From: an uncultured Pigmentiphaga sp.
GTDB lineage: Bacteria > Pseudomonadota > Gammaproteobacteria > Burkholderiales > Burkholderiaceae_B
Length of the DNA: 64,000 nt
Assembly: GCA_937891425.1 (NCBI GenBank)
Contig: CALAGD010000024.1
Coordinates: 1-64,000, forward strand
Direction: 5' to 3'
Below, one piece after another: positions 7,957 to 16,798 of this stretch. Numbering within the stretch: position 1 is the stretch's first letter; every line of letters starts with the position of its first letter. The notes below the pieces were generated by a model. The model had not been told where the DNA came from. It saw only the letters and a program-made list of their open reading frames with translations, and searched no databases. The translations under genes were made by a program, and so were the position numbers.

Positions 7957-8493
7957 ATGGATCAGTTTCACGGAACGACAATTGTTTGCGTAAGACGTGA
8001 TGGCAAGGTTGCTTTGGGCGGCGATGGCCAGGTCACTCTGGGGAACATCGTTGTCAAGGCAACCGCCCGAAAGGTGCGCAAGCTGTACAAGGACAGTGTG
8101 CTCGCCGGCTTTGCTGGCGCCACTGCCGACGCCTTTACGCTGCTGGAGCGTTTTGAAACCAAGCTGGAAAAGCACCAGGGCCACCTGGTACGCGCCGCCG
8201 TCGAACTGACGCGCGACTGGCGTACCGATCGGGTCCTGCGGCGGCTCGAAGCCATGCTGATCGTGGCCGACCGGTCCTCCACCCTCGTGCTCACGGGCAA
8301 TGGCGATGTGCTCGAGCCCGAGCACGGACTGGCGGCCATCGGCTCCGGTGGATCCTACGCCCAGGCCGCGGCCCTCGCCCTGCTCCAGAACACCGATCTC
8401 TCAGCAGAAGAGATCGTGCGCAAGGCGTTGACCATTGCCGGAGACCTGTGCATTTACACGAACTCCCACCACACGCTTGAAACCCTGGAATAA
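7957..8493 (+). CDS. hslV: ATP-dependent protease peptidase subunit HslV
   Basis: Proteasome-like threonine peptidase of the HslUV (ClpQY) complex. The protein is 178 aa from ATG 7957; the propeptide MDQFHG precedes the TTIVCVRR sequence whose first threonine becomes the N-terminal nucleophile. GGDGQVTLG and the later SGGSYAQAAA region match the family. It is followed by hslU after 63 nt, and transcription from the heat-shock promoter upstream of cobW would reach it. Confidence 0.96.
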   Translation: MDQFHGTTIVCVRRDGKVALGGDGQVTLGNIVVKATARKVRKLYKDSVLAGFAGATADAFTLLERFETKLEKHQGHLVRAAVELTRDWRTDRVLRRLEAMLIVADRSSTLVLTGNGDVLEPEHGLAAIGSGGSYAQAAALALLQNTDLSAEEIVRKALTIAGDLCIYTNSHHTLETLE

Positions 8494-8556
8494 CCCTCGT
8501 CGCGCCTTTTCCAAGCAACGCCGCAGGGCGTGGCGCATTCGATTGCAGGAAGTCCC

Positions 8557-9891
8557 GTGTCCTCCTCCATCATGACCCCCAGCGAGATCGTCTCCGAGCT
8601 CGACAAGTACATCGTCGGCCAGACCCGCGCCAAGCGGGCCGTGGCCATTGCATTGCGCAACCGCTGGCGCCGCCAGCGCGTGCCCGAACCATTGCGCAAC
8701 GAAATCCATCCCAAGAACATCCTGATGATCGGGCCAACCGGCGTCGGCAAGACCGAAATCGCGCGGCGGCTCGCCAAGCTCGCTGATGCACCATTCATCA
8801 AGATCGAGGCGACCAAGTTCACCGAGGTAGGTTACGTCGGGCGCGATGTCGATACCATCATTCGCGACCTGGTCGAGATCGCGATCAAGCAGAAGCGTGA
8901 AGTCGAGATGCGTCGCGTGCGCACGCTGGCGGAAGATGCCGCGGAAGACCGCATCCTCGATGCCCTCATTCCCCCGCCGCGCGATGCACAGGGTCAGCCC
9001 ATTCGGGACGAGAACAGCACTGCCCGCCAGGTATTTCGCAAGCGGCTGCGTGAAGGTCAGCTCGACAATACCGAAATCGAAATCGAAGTCGCCCAGAGTC
9101 TGCCCCAGCTCGAGATCATGGCACCTCCGGGCATGGAGGAAATCACCGAGCAGCTGCGCAGCATGATGTCCGGCCTGTCGGAAGGACGCACCCGCAAGCG
9201 CAAGATGACGGTAGCCGAGGCGTTCAAGCAGATCGTGGAAGAGGAGGCCAGCCGCCGCATCAACGAGGAAGAAGTACGCGCCAGTGCGGTAGCGGCGGTC
9301 GAACAGCACGGCATCGTCTTTCTCGATGAGATCGACAAGATCGCCGCACGTACCGATTCTCACAGTGCCGATGTGTCGCGCCAAGGCGTGCAACGCGACC
9401 TCCTGCCGCTGGTGGAAGGCACCACCGTGAACACCCGCTATGGCGCGATTCGTACCGACCACATCCTGTTCATCGCGTCGGGCGCGTTCCATCTTTCGCG
9501 CCCGTCCGACCTGATTCCCGAACTGCAAGGCCGCTTCCCCATCCGGGTAGAACTCGACTCTCTGAGCACGACCGACTTCATCCACATCCTGTCGAAGATT
9601 GACGCCGCACTCACCCGGCAATACCAGGCACTGCTGGAAACGGAAGGGGTCAGACTCGAGTTCACGGAAGATGGCATCGCGCGCATTGCCGAGCTGGCCT
9701 ACACAGTGAATGAAAAGACCGAGAACATCGGTGCGCGGCGGCTGTACACCGTCATGGAAAAACTGCTCGAAGACCTTTCATTCGAGGCGGAACGCCATGC
9801 GGGTAGCGCGGTGGTCATCGACACTACATACGTGAACGAAAAACTCGCGGATATCGTCCAGAGCGAAGACCTGTCGCGTTATGTGCTGTAG
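8557..9891 (+). CDS. hslU: ATP-dependent protease ATPase subunit HslU
   Basis: AAA+ unfoldase that feeds substrates to HslV. The protein is 444 aa with GTG 8557 as start (MSSSIMTPSEIVSELDKYI), supported by an AGGAAG ribosome binding site 4 nt upstream and by family N-termini; the GTG at 8530 and ATG at 8572 are alternatives. Walker A is GPTGVGKT (59-66), the Walker B/DEAD-like block is IVFLDEIDKI, the I-domain lies between, and sensor 2 is GARRLYTVMEKLLEDL. The C-terminus ends in DLSRYVL, the tail that docks into HslV. Confidence 0.96.
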   Translation: MSSSIMTPSEIVSELDKYIVGQTRAKRAVAIALRNRWRRQRVPEPLRNEIHPKNILMIGPTGVGKTEIARRLAKLADAPFIKIEATKFTEVGYVGRDVDTIIRDLVEIAIKQKREVEMRRVRTLAEDAAEDRILDALIPPPRDAQGQPIRDENSTARQVFRKRLREGQLDNTEIEIEVAQSLPQLEIMAPPGMEEITEQLRSMMSGLSEGRTRKRKMTVAEAFKQIVEEEASRRINEEEVRASAVAAVEQHGIVFLDEIDKIAARTDSHSADVSRQGVQRDLLPLVEGTTVNTRYGAIRTDHILFIASGAFHLSRPSDLIPELQGRFPIRVELDSLSTTDFIHILSKIDAALTRQYQALLETEGVRLEFTEDGIARIAELAYTVNEKTENIGARRLYTVMEKLLEDLSFEAERHAGSAVVIDTTYVNEKLADIVQSEDLSRYVL

Positions 9892-9972
9892 CAGGTGATG
9901 GCAGGTACCCGAAAAGCCGTCCTGGCGGCCTGAGTTCGCGCGGAGCGCATGCCTGCGAGCGCCCGCGCCGCC

Positions 9973-10284
9973 CTACCTGCCCTGCTTGCGTATGCTGATG
10001 ACCGTGTACTGTCCGTTCACGCGATCGGCAGTGAAGATGACCCTGTCACCAGGTTTCACGTCCTCCAGTACCGACACCTCGACTACCTGGAATACGAGCG
10101 TCATTGCGGGGAGCTCGAGTTCGGGAATCGGGTCGTGCTTCAGCGTGATCTTGCGTTCCGCCGGGCTCACCCGACGCACCTCGCCCTGTACGGGCGCACT
10201 CGGGGCAGCCATGCTCACCCCCAGCACACCCAGGGCAACCAGGCCTGCCGCAAGGCGCAGCCAAATTTTCTTGCCAGAATTCAT
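9973..10284 (-). CDS. CusF-like periplasmic copper-binding protein
   Basis: A 103-aa secreted protein with an N-terminal signal (MNSGKKIWLRLAAG through a hydrophobic core to about residue 27) and a single small beta-barrel domain of the CusF family (GEVRRVSPAERKITLKHDP, then LELPAMTLVFQV and VKPGDRVIF). E. coli CusF binds Cu(I)/Ag(I) with one His, one Trp and two Met. Here the His (KHDP) and one Met (AMT) are present, but the second Met position is Leu and the Trp position is Leu, so copper affinity may be reduced. ATG 10284 is chosen because the signal peptide starts there. It stands alone, convergent with hslU; no CusABC-type pump is adjacent. Confidence 0.8.
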   Translation of the reverse strand: MNSGKKIWLRLAAGLVALGVLGVSMAAPSAPVQGEVRRVSPAERKITLKHDPIPELELPAMTLVFQVVEVSVLEDVKPGDRVIFTADRVNGQYTVISIRKQGR

Positions 10285-10400
10285 GCACACTCCTGCAGGG
10301 GTCGCCCCCTGTTGCGTTTGCGGGGCACCGGCATGCCATGGCCCTGCACGACACGACGACACACGCTAACATGTCGGTTTGATATTCCTAGTGTACCGCT

Positions 10401-10592
10401 ATGTCCAAGTCCACCTACGTTTCTGAAACCACCGAATTCCTGAAGTCACTCAAGGAAAAGGATCCCTCGCTCGAGGTTCGCCAGCGTGCCGGTCGTGCGC
10501 GTTACTGGGACAAGGAACTCGATTTCGATCTGCTCAAGGATCTTGACGAGGGCGCTGTCCCGCAAAAACCGTACGTTTACCAGACCGAGTGA
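10401..10592 (+). CDS. DUF3460 family small protein
   Basis: A 63-aa acidic/basic soluble protein (MSKSTYVSETTEFLKSLKEK ... RARYWDKELDFDLLKDL). The family is typical of Burkholderiales, with no known function. The stop overlaps the GTG start of scpA (GTGA at 10589-10592), so it is translationally coupled to a chromosome-condensation gene. No catalytic motif is visible. Confidence 0.85.
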   Translation: MSKSTYVSETTEFLKSLKEKDPSLEVRQRAGRARYWDKELDFDLLKDLDEGAVPQKPYVYQTE

Positions 10593-11497
10593 TCACACGG
10601 CGCAAAGGCGGGCCCGTCGGTCCGGACACTCTTCCCGAGACCCATCTCGAAGCCATCCCGCCGATGGTGGATGGCGTTGCCATCGCACGTCTGTACGGTG
10701 AGCCACTCTTCGATCTCCCGCAGGATCTCTACATCCCGCCTGATGCCCTTGAAGTGTTTCTCGAGACCTTCGAGGGTCCCCTCGATCTGCTGCTCTATCT
10801 CATCCGGAAGCAGAACTTCAACGTTCTCGACATTCCGATGGCGGAAGTCACGCAGCAGTACCTGTCCTACATTGAACAGATCCGCCGGCGCAACCTCGAA
10901 CTGGCCGGCGAGTACCTGCTGATGGCCGCCATGCTCATCGAGATCAAGTCGCGCATGCTGCTGCCAGTGCAGCCCCGCGACGAAGACGGGGAACCGGAAG
11001 ACCCGCGCGCGGAACTGGTACGCCGCCTGCTCGAATACGAACGCATCAAGATGGCAGCCAGGAAACTTGAGGAGCTGCCTCAGCTGGGCAAGGATTTCTT
11101 CGCGGCCGGCGCGCTGGCTGATCTGGGCACCGCGGTTCGCCTGCCGGAGGTCTGCGCCGAAGACCTGCGCGAGGCATGGGAGCACATCCTCAAGCGCGCC
11201 CGGCTCAACGCCAGCCACCGCATCACGCGCGAACAGCTTTCAGTGCGCGACCACATGGGCCAGATCCTGCGCCGCCTCCAGGGCGCCCGCTTCATGGAGT
11301 TCGGCGAGTTCTTCGAAGAAGCCCTGCAGCAGGGCGCGGGCCCGGCCGTGGTCGTAGTCTATTTCATCGCGCTGCTGGAACTGGCACGCGAATCGCTCGT
11401 CGAAATCACGCAAGCAGAAGCGTTCGCGCCCATCTACGTGCGACTGGCTTACACCAGCAGCGCGGCAGCCAGCGACCAGAGTCTGGCACTTGCCTGA
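10589..11497 (+). CDS. scpA: Segregation and condensation protein A
   Basis: Kleisin subunit of the bacterial SMC condensin; bridges SMC heads with ScpB. The protein is 302 aa. The signature block FEGPLDLLLYLIRKQNFNVLDIPMAEVT is in the first third, followed by IEIKSRMLLP, and a winged-helix C-terminal part runs from about residue 220. The GTG start at 10589 overlaps the DUF3460 stop. ScpB is not adjacent; panC follows after 99 nt. Confidence 0.92.
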   Translation: MITRRKGGPVGPDTLPETHLEAIPPMVDGVAIARLYGEPLFDLPQDLYIPPDALEVFLETFEGPLDLLLYLIRKQNFNVLDIPMAEVTQQYLSYIEQIRRRNLELAGEYLLMAAMLIEIKSRMLLPVQPRDEDGEPEDPRAELVRRLLEYERIKMAARKLEELPQLGKDFFAAGALADLGTAVRLPEVCAEDLREAWEHILKRARLNASHRITREQLSVRDHMGQILRRLQGARFMEFGEFFEEALQQGAGPAVVVVYFIALLELARESLVEITQAEAFAPIYVRLAYTSSAAASDQSLALA

Positions 11498-11596
11498 CGC
11501 GAGGCAGGCATGCAGTCTGGCTCGGCAAATGTTATAAACGCGCTTTGCCCGGCACCCTTATCGCGGTGATGCTCGGGTTTCTCTCCTGGCACTCCA

Positions 11597-12457
11597 ATGA
11601 AAGTCGTAACTACCATCGAAGAACTGCGCGACCAGCTTCGGGGACAGCTTCGGGTCGCGTTCGTGCCCACCATGGGCAACCTCCACGACGGTCATCTTGC
11701 GCTGATGAAAACTGCCCGACAACATGGAGACCCGGTTGTCGCCAGCATCTTCGTGAATCGTCTTCAATTTGGCCCCAGCGAGGATTTCGACCGTTATCCG
11801 CGCACCCTGGAAGCCGACATAGAGAAGCTTGAGCGCGACCGCAACGTGTACGTACTGTTTGCTCCCAACGAATCCGAAATGTACCCGGAGCCGCAGGAAT
11901 TCCGTATCCAGCCAGCGCAGGGCCTGGGCGACATTCTCGAGGGCGAGCACCGTCCAGGGTTCTTCGAGGGCGTCTGCACGGTGGTCATGAAACTGTTCTC
12001 ATGCGTCCAGCCCAGAGTTGCCGTCTTTGGCAAGAAGGACTACCAGCAGCTGATGGTGGTACGCGCCATGTGCCGGCAGTTCCAGTTGCCGGTGGAGATC
12101 GTGGCACAGGACACGGTTCGTGCCGAAGACGGCCTCGCGCTGTCGTCCCGCAATTCGTACCTGAAGCCTGCGGAACGAGCCGAAGCGCCGCAGCTCTACC
12201 GTACCCTGCAGCATGTGCGCAGCGCGCTGGAGGCTGGCGCTCACGACGTGACCGCGCTGGAAGAGGAAGCTGCCGACATGCTGAACCGCCGCGGCTGGCG
12301 TGTCGATTACGTGGCACTGCGCCGCCAGAAAGATCTCAAGACGCCTACGCCGGAAGATCTTGCGGTTTCAACCCCGCTCGTCGTTCTCGCCGCGGCCAGA
12401 CTGGGCGAGACACGTCTCATCGACAACCTCGAGATCGACCGTTACCCCATCGCCTGA
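11597..12457 (+). CDS. panC: Pantothenate synthetase (pantoate-beta-alanine ligase)
   Basis: Condenses pantoate and beta-alanine with ATP in the coenzyme A pathway. The protein is 286 aa. It carries the HIGH-like motif in PTMGNLHDGH, the FVNRLQFGPSEDFDRYPRTL block, the FGKKDYQQL motif and the KMSKS-like LSSRNSYL. ATG 11597 fits family N-termini. An intrinsic terminator follows at 12499. panB and panD are not in the window. Confidence 0.96.
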   Translation: MKVVTTIEELRDQLRGQLRVAFVPTMGNLHDGHLALMKTARQHGDPVVASIFVNRLQFGPSEDFDRYPRTLEADIEKLERDRNVYVLFAPNESEMYPEPQEFRIQPAQGLGDILEGEHRPGFFEGVCTVVMKLFSCVQPRVAVFGKKDYQQLMVVRAMCRQFQLPVEIVAQDTVRAEDGLALSSRNSYLKPAERAEAPQLYRTLQHVRSALEAGAHDVTALEEEAADMLNRRGWRVDYVALRRQKDLKTPTPEDLAVSTPLVVLAAARLGETRLIDNLEIDRYPIA

Positions 12458-12498
12458 GCCTCAGCGCACGCGCGCTGAAGCGATGTCGCTGCCGACAG

Positions 12499-12525
12499 AC
12501 GCTGGCCCCGCAGGCCAGCGTTTTC
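12499..12525 (+). terminator. Intrinsic terminator after panC
   Basis: ACGCTGGCC (12499-12507) pairs with GGCCAGCGT (12513-12521) around a 5-nt loop, and the stem runs straight into a short T-run (12521-12524). It separates panC from the tsaE-amiC pair. Confidence 0.75.
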
Positions 12526-12604
12526 GCTTGCCCGCATACGCAGCGCCGCGACACACCCGTGTTGCCCGGCCATCGACAACCTGCCGCCCCCCTGGAGCCG
12601 TGCC

Positions 12605-13096
12605 ATGACGCCCGTGACCGTGCACTTGCCCGACGAAGCCGCCACTGAAGAACTGGCCCGACGCCTCGCCCCGCATGTAGCGGGTGGAGGGCGCATTCAC
12701 CTTGCAGGCGACCTGGGGGCCGGAAAAACGACATTCGCCCGCGCACTGTTGCGCGCATGCGGCATCAGGGGCCGCATCAAGAGCCCGACGTTTTCTTTGG
12801 TTGAAGTTTACGACGATTCTAACTTATACTGCTATCACTTTGATTTCTATAGATTTACCGATCCACGCGAATGGCTGGACGCTGGCTTTCGCGAGGCCAT
12901 GCACGATCGCGCACTCGTGCTGATTGAATGGGCAGAAAAAGCCGGGGCCGAACTTCCTCCTCCCGACCTCGAAGTCAGGCTTGAACCCTCGCCCGACGAC
13001 GGCCGTATCGCCACTCTTACTGCCTTCAGCGAACAAGGACAAGCATGGATCACCGCACTGTTTCCCCCGACGGCGCAGAATCCTCCGGCGACGTGA
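12605..13096 (+). CDS. tsaE: tRNA threonylcarbamoyladenosine biosynthesis ATPase TsaE
   Basis: ATPase that drives the TsaB-TsaD step of t6A37 tRNA modification. The protein is 163 aa. Walker A is GDLGAGKTTF (about residues 35-44), the switch region is SPTFSLVEVY, and the family motif HFDFYRF and the later LIEWAEKAG are present. The stretch coding for SLVEVYDDSNLYCYHFDFYRF is strikingly AT-rich and uses TTA and AGA codons unlike the rest of the gene; it also contains promoter-like hexamers (next entry). The 3' end overlaps the start of amiC by 52 nt. Confidence 0.93.
   Translation: MTPVTVHLPDEAATEELARRLAPHVAGGGRIHLAGDLGAGKTTFARALLRACGIRGRIKSPTFSLVEVYDDSNLYCYHFDFYRFTDPREWLDAGFREAMHDRALVLIEWAEKAGAELPPPDLEVRLEPSPDDGRIATLTAFSEQGQAWITALFPPTAQNPPAT
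12801..12830 (+). promoter_or_regulatory. Promoter-like hexamers inside tsaE
   Basis: TTGAAG (12801-12806) and TATACT (12825-12830) are 18 nt apart, resembling a sigma-70 promoter in the AT-rich island of tsaE. It would drive amiC, whose start is 215 nt downstream. The prediction rests only on hexamer similarity and local AT richness. Confidence 0.35.
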
Positions 13097-14499
13097 CTGG
13101 CACAGCGAAAGCTGCGCCCGAGTCTTCCGCCCGCTTGCCCTGCACGGAAGCCCTGGCGGCACCTTCACGGCGGCGCTGGCTGGCTGCAGCCGGCACCCTG
13201 CTCCTCGTTCCCCTTGTTCCGCGCAGTGCCTGGGCCGCCACCATTGTCGCGGTTCGTACCTGGCCCGCTGCGGAATACACGCGGGTCACGCTCGAACTCG
13301 ACACGGCACTGAAGGCCGAACATTTCGTACTCCAGAACCCGCACCGACTGGTGGTCGATCTCTACGGCGTCGACCTCAATGCGCGGCTGCGCGATCTCGT
13401 ATCGAAGATCCAGCCGAACGATCCGTACATCAGCAGCGTGCGGGTCGGGCAGAACCAGCCAGGTGTCGTACGCCTCGTCTTCGACCTCAAACAGCCGATC
13501 GTGCCCCAGGTATTCACGCTGAAGCCCATTGCCGAATACCAGCACCGGCTCGTCCTCGACCTCTATCCGACGATGTCGGACGATCCGCTCATGGCGCTGC
13601 TGAACAACGACGAAGACCCCATCGCGAAAATCATCGACGAGTTGCGTACCCAGCCCGGGAAGGCACCTTTGCCGCCCGCTGCGCCCAGCCAGCCAGCACC
13701 ACGCAAGCCGCGCGAGAACGAGTCTGCCGCCGATGCCATGATGAGGTCGACACGGCCTGCGCGTCCTGCTGCGCCCGCTACCAAACGCCAGATCACCGTG
13801 ATGATCGATCCCGGCCATGGTGGCGAGGATCCGGGGGCCATCGGTCCGCGCGGCACGCGCGAGAAGGACGTCGTCCTGCAGATTGCCCGGCGCCTGAAAG
13901 CACGCATCGACCGCCACCCCAACATGCGCGCCCTGCTCACCCGCGACGGCGATTATTTCGTACCGCTCAATGCGCGGGTGCTCAAGGCGCGCCGTGCCCA
14001 GGCCGATCTGTTCATCTCCATCCATGCTGACGCGTTCACGCGGCGCTCGGCCAATGGGTCGTCGGTCTACGTCCTTTCGCAACGGGGCGCATCCAGTGCC
14101 AGCGCACGATGGCTGGCCGACAAGGAGAACGCGGCCGACCTGATCGGGGGCATCAACATCCGGTCGCAGGACCAGCTGATTGCCAAGGTTCTGCTCGACC
14201 TGTCCACTACCGCGCAGATCAACGATTCGCTCAAACTTGGCGGCTACGTACTCGAGCACATCGGTCGCATCAACCGCCTGCACAAGCCACGCGTCGAGCA
14301 GGCCGGGTTCGCCGTGCTGAAGGCGCCGGACATCCCCTCCATCCTGGTCGAGACTGCCTTCATCAGCAACCCCCAGGAAGAGCAGAAACTGCGTTCGGCC
14401 CATTACCAGGAACAGATGGCGGACGCCATCCAGTCGGGCATGATGGCCTATCTGGCGGCCAACCCGCCGGTGGCGAACATCAACGTTGCCAGCAACTGA
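13045..14499 (+). CDS. amiC: N-acetylmuramoyl-L-alanine amidase AmiC (AMIN + Amidase_3)
   Basis: Periplasmic zinc amidase that splits septal peptidoglycan during cell separation. The protein is 484 aa. A twin-arginine signal (SRRRWLAAAGTLL, around residues 42-65, ending AWA) indicates Tat export. An AMIN domain follows (about 66-180), then a Pro/Ala-rich linker and the Amidase_3 domain (about 250-470), with Zn ligands in IDPGHGGEDPG, the Glu of TREKD, SIHADAF and the catalytic Glu of ILVETAFISN. ATG 13045 lies inside the 3' end of tsaE, a coupling common in proteobacteria. Confidence 0.94.
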   Translation: MDHRTVSPDGAESSGDVTGTAKAAPESSARLPCTEALAAPSRRRWLAAAGTLLLVPLVPRSAWAATIVAVRTWPAAEYTRVTLELDTALKAEHFVLQNPHRLVVDLYGVDLNARLRDLVSKIQPNDPYISSVRVGQNQPGVVRLVFDLKQPIVPQVFTLKPIAEYQHRLVLDLYPTMSDDPLMALLNNDEDPIAKIIDELRTQPGKAPLPPAAPSQPAPRKPRENESAADAMMRSTRPARPAAPATKRQITVMIDPGHGGEDPGAIGPRGTREKDVVLQIARRLKARIDRHPNMRALLTRDGDYFVPLNARVLKARRAQADLFISIHADAFTRRSANGSSVYVLSQRGASSASARWLADKENAADLIGGINIRSQDQLIAKVLLDLSTTAQINDSLKLGGYVLEHIGRINRLHKPRVEQAGFAVLKAPDIPSILVETAFISNPQEEQKLRSAHYQEQMADAIQSGMMAYLAANPPVANINVASN

Positions 14500-14736
14500 C
14501 CCCTGCTGGGGGGGCCACCTGGCAGACGCAGCGCCCCGATCCTCGACGCACCAGCGTGCCGCCCCCCGCTGCACTGCCGCACACCCCTATAATGACCTTA
14601 CGGAAACGTCCCGGCCGTCGCCGTCAGCCGCGCCGACGCGCGCTCCTGGGCCTGCTCCGTCAGGCCAGGACATGCCCGTGCCCAGACGTTTACTGCCGCC
14701 TCCGCTGTCAGGCAACCCCTTGGAGTCAATCATCCC

Positions 14737-16782
14737 ATGCCGACCAGCCTCGCGCCACGTCGCCCCATTGCCCAGCTGCCCGACCTGCTCATCAGCCAGA
14801 TCGCCGCGGGCGAGGTCATTGAGCGTCCCGCCTCCGTACTCAAGGAGATTCTGGAAAACGCCGTCGATGCCCAGGCCGGTGCACTGGAGATCCGGCTCGA
14901 AGGCGGCGGCATCCGGCGCATTGCCGTTACTGATGATGGATACGGCATTCCTGCGCACGAGCTGCCCTTGGCCGTCGCACGCCATGCAACCAGCAAGATC
15001 GCCACACTCGAGCAGCTCGAAACTGTCGCGTCGATGGGCTTTCGCGGTGAAGCACTGGCCTCGATCGCAGCTGTGGCCCAGTTGCGCATCATCTCCCGTA
15101 CGGCCGACGCGCCCCACGCCTTCCAGCTCGAGGTTCGCAACGGCGAGGTGCGCCCGGTCGCTCCCGCGTCAGGCCCTGTCGGTACCACCGTCGATGTACG
15201 TCAGCTGTTCGATCTGGTTCCCGCGCGGCGCAAGTTCCTGCGTAGCGAAGCCACGGAATTCAGCCATTGCGTCACGGCCTGCGAACGTCTGGCCCTCGCC
15301 TGCCCACACGTCGCATTCCGCATCCATCACAACGACCGCCTGTTCCGGCAATGGTTGCCGGGCACCATGGCCGAGCGCGTGCGCGACGTGCTGGGTTCGG
15401 AGTTCATGCAGGACGGTCTGATCGTCGAGCGCGCCAGCGGCATCCTGCAGCTGCGCGGCATTTTCGTGCGCCCTACCGCGGCACGGTCGCGATCCGACCG
15501 GCAGTTCATTTACGTGAACGGGCGTTTCGTGCGCGACCGCACCGTCAGCCACGCCATACGCAGTGCCTATGCCGACGTCCTGCATGGCGACCGTCAGCCC
15601 GCCTACGTGGTTTTCCTGGAGCTTGACCCCGCCATGGTGGACGTGAACGTTCACCCGGCCAAGCACGAGGTCCGTTTCCGCGACAGCAACGCCGTCTATC
15701 GATTCGTTCATGCCGCGACCCGCGATGCGCTCGCCCGGCCGCGCCACGCCACGGGAGGTGATGAGGCGTCAGGCCCGGGTTCCACCGAAGGCCCGGTGCG
15801 CGCCTCATCGGGTGACGCAAACCTGGCGGACTCAGGCCTGGCGGCCCCTGAACGCGTGCCGTACCGGTGGCATGTCCAACGTCCGCTTCAACTGCACGAT
15901 CCGGGCCGTGCCGGAGTGCTCGAGCAACACCTGGCGTTTTTCCGGCCGTTGGGCGACACCGACGACGACCGTCATCACGACCTGCCCAGCCCTGTCCCCG
16001 CGCACGACGTGGGGAAACATGCCCCGACCCAGTCCGTCCACGAGGAAAGCAGTCCGACGGGTGTTGCCGCCGACGGTGGCAGCGCGGCGCCCCTGTCCGC
16101 AGCCGTCTCCCCCACTACACCCGTTTCGGAAGCGGTGCCGACCGCGCCCGGCGCAGGCCCCGTGCCGCGCATGCCCGACATGCAGTCAGGCGAGGAGGAC
16201 CATCCGCTGGGCATGGCCATCGGACAGCTGCACGGGGTATACATACTGGCCCAGAACCGTGACGGGCTGGTTTTGGTCGACATGCACGCCGCGCATGAAC
16301 GAATTGTGTATGAACGACTCAAACACTCATTGGACGCCCAGGGCATACCGCGCCAGCAGCTGCTGGTGCCGGTCGTGTTCACGGCGCACGAAACCGATGT
16401 TGCACTGGTAACCGAACACGCCGAAGCGCTCGCCGCGCTGGGCTTCGAAATCACCGTCGCCGGCCCCAATGCCCTGGCGGTACGTGCCGTACCTCAGGTG
16501 CTCGCCCAGGCGGATATCGAGACCCTTGCGCGCGACGTGCTGCGGGAACTGGCCGCGGTTGGTGAATCGCACGTGCTCACCCAGGCACGCAACGAGCTGC
16601 TCGCCACGATGGCATGCCATGCGTCGGTGCGGGCCCATCGCCGGCTATCCCTGGCGGAAATGAACGCCTTGCTGAGGCAAATGGAAGTAACCGAACGTGC
16701 CGATCAATGCAACCATGGCCGTCCCACCTGGATTCCCATCCCGCTCCCCGAGATCGACAAGCTCTTCATGCGGGGCCGTTGA
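14737..16782 (+). CDS. mutL: DNA mismatch repair protein MutL with endonuclease motif
   Basis: Couples mismatch recognition by MutS to strand removal. The protein is 681 aa. The N-terminal GHKL ATPase has IAAGEVIERPASVLKEILENA, DDGYGI, HATSK and GFRGEALASI. A long low-complexity linker covers about residues 330-490. The C-terminal dimerisation domain carries the metal-dependent nicking motif D515-M-H-A-X2-E521-X4-E526 (VDMHAAHERIVYE) plus a C658-x-H660-G-R-P block. E. coli MutL lacks this motif and relies on MutH, so this organism probably nicks with MutL itself. ATG 14737 is the start; miaA follows almost at once. Confidence 0.96.
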   Translation: MPTSLAPRRPIAQLPDLLISQIAAGEVIERPASVLKEILENAVDAQAGALEIRLEGGGIRRIAVTDDGYGIPAHELPLAVARHATSKIATLEQLETVASMGFRGEALASIAAVAQLRIISRTADAPHAFQLEVRNGEVRPVAPASGPVGTTVDVRQLFDLVPARRKFLRSEATEFSHCVTACERLALACPHVAFRIHHNDRLFRQWLPGTMAERVRDVLGSEFMQDGLIVERASGILQLRGIFVRPTAARSRSDRQFIYVNGRFVRDRTVSHAIRSAYADVLHGDRQPAYVVFLELDPAMVDVNVHPAKHEVRFRDSNAVYRFVHAATRDALARPRHATGGDEASGPGSTEGPVRASSGDANLADSGLAAPERVPYRWHVQRPLQLHDPGRAGVLEQHLAFFRPLGDTDDDRHHDLPSPVPAHDVGKHAPTQSVHEESSPTGVAADGGSAAPLSAAVSPTTPVSEAVPTAPGAGPVPRMPDMQSGEEDHPLGMAIGQLHGVYILAQNRDGLVLVDMHAAHERIVYERLKHSLDAQGIPRQQLLVPVVFTAHETDVALVTEHAEALAALGFEITVAGPNALAVRAVPQVLAQADIETLARDVLRELAAVGESHVLTQARNELLATMACHASVRAHRRLSLAEMNALLRQMEVTERADQCNHGRPTWIPIPLPEIDKLFMRGR

Positions 16783-16798
16783 AACCGATTTTCCAGCA

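Noticed and set aside
13165..14574. 469-codon open frame opposite amiC
   Set aside because: Antisense shadow of amiC with no recognisable domains.
14588..14593. An exact TATAAT upstream of mutL as a promoter or small-RNA start
   Set aside because: No -35-like hexamer lies at the right spacing, and no terminator follows in a way that defines a small RNA.
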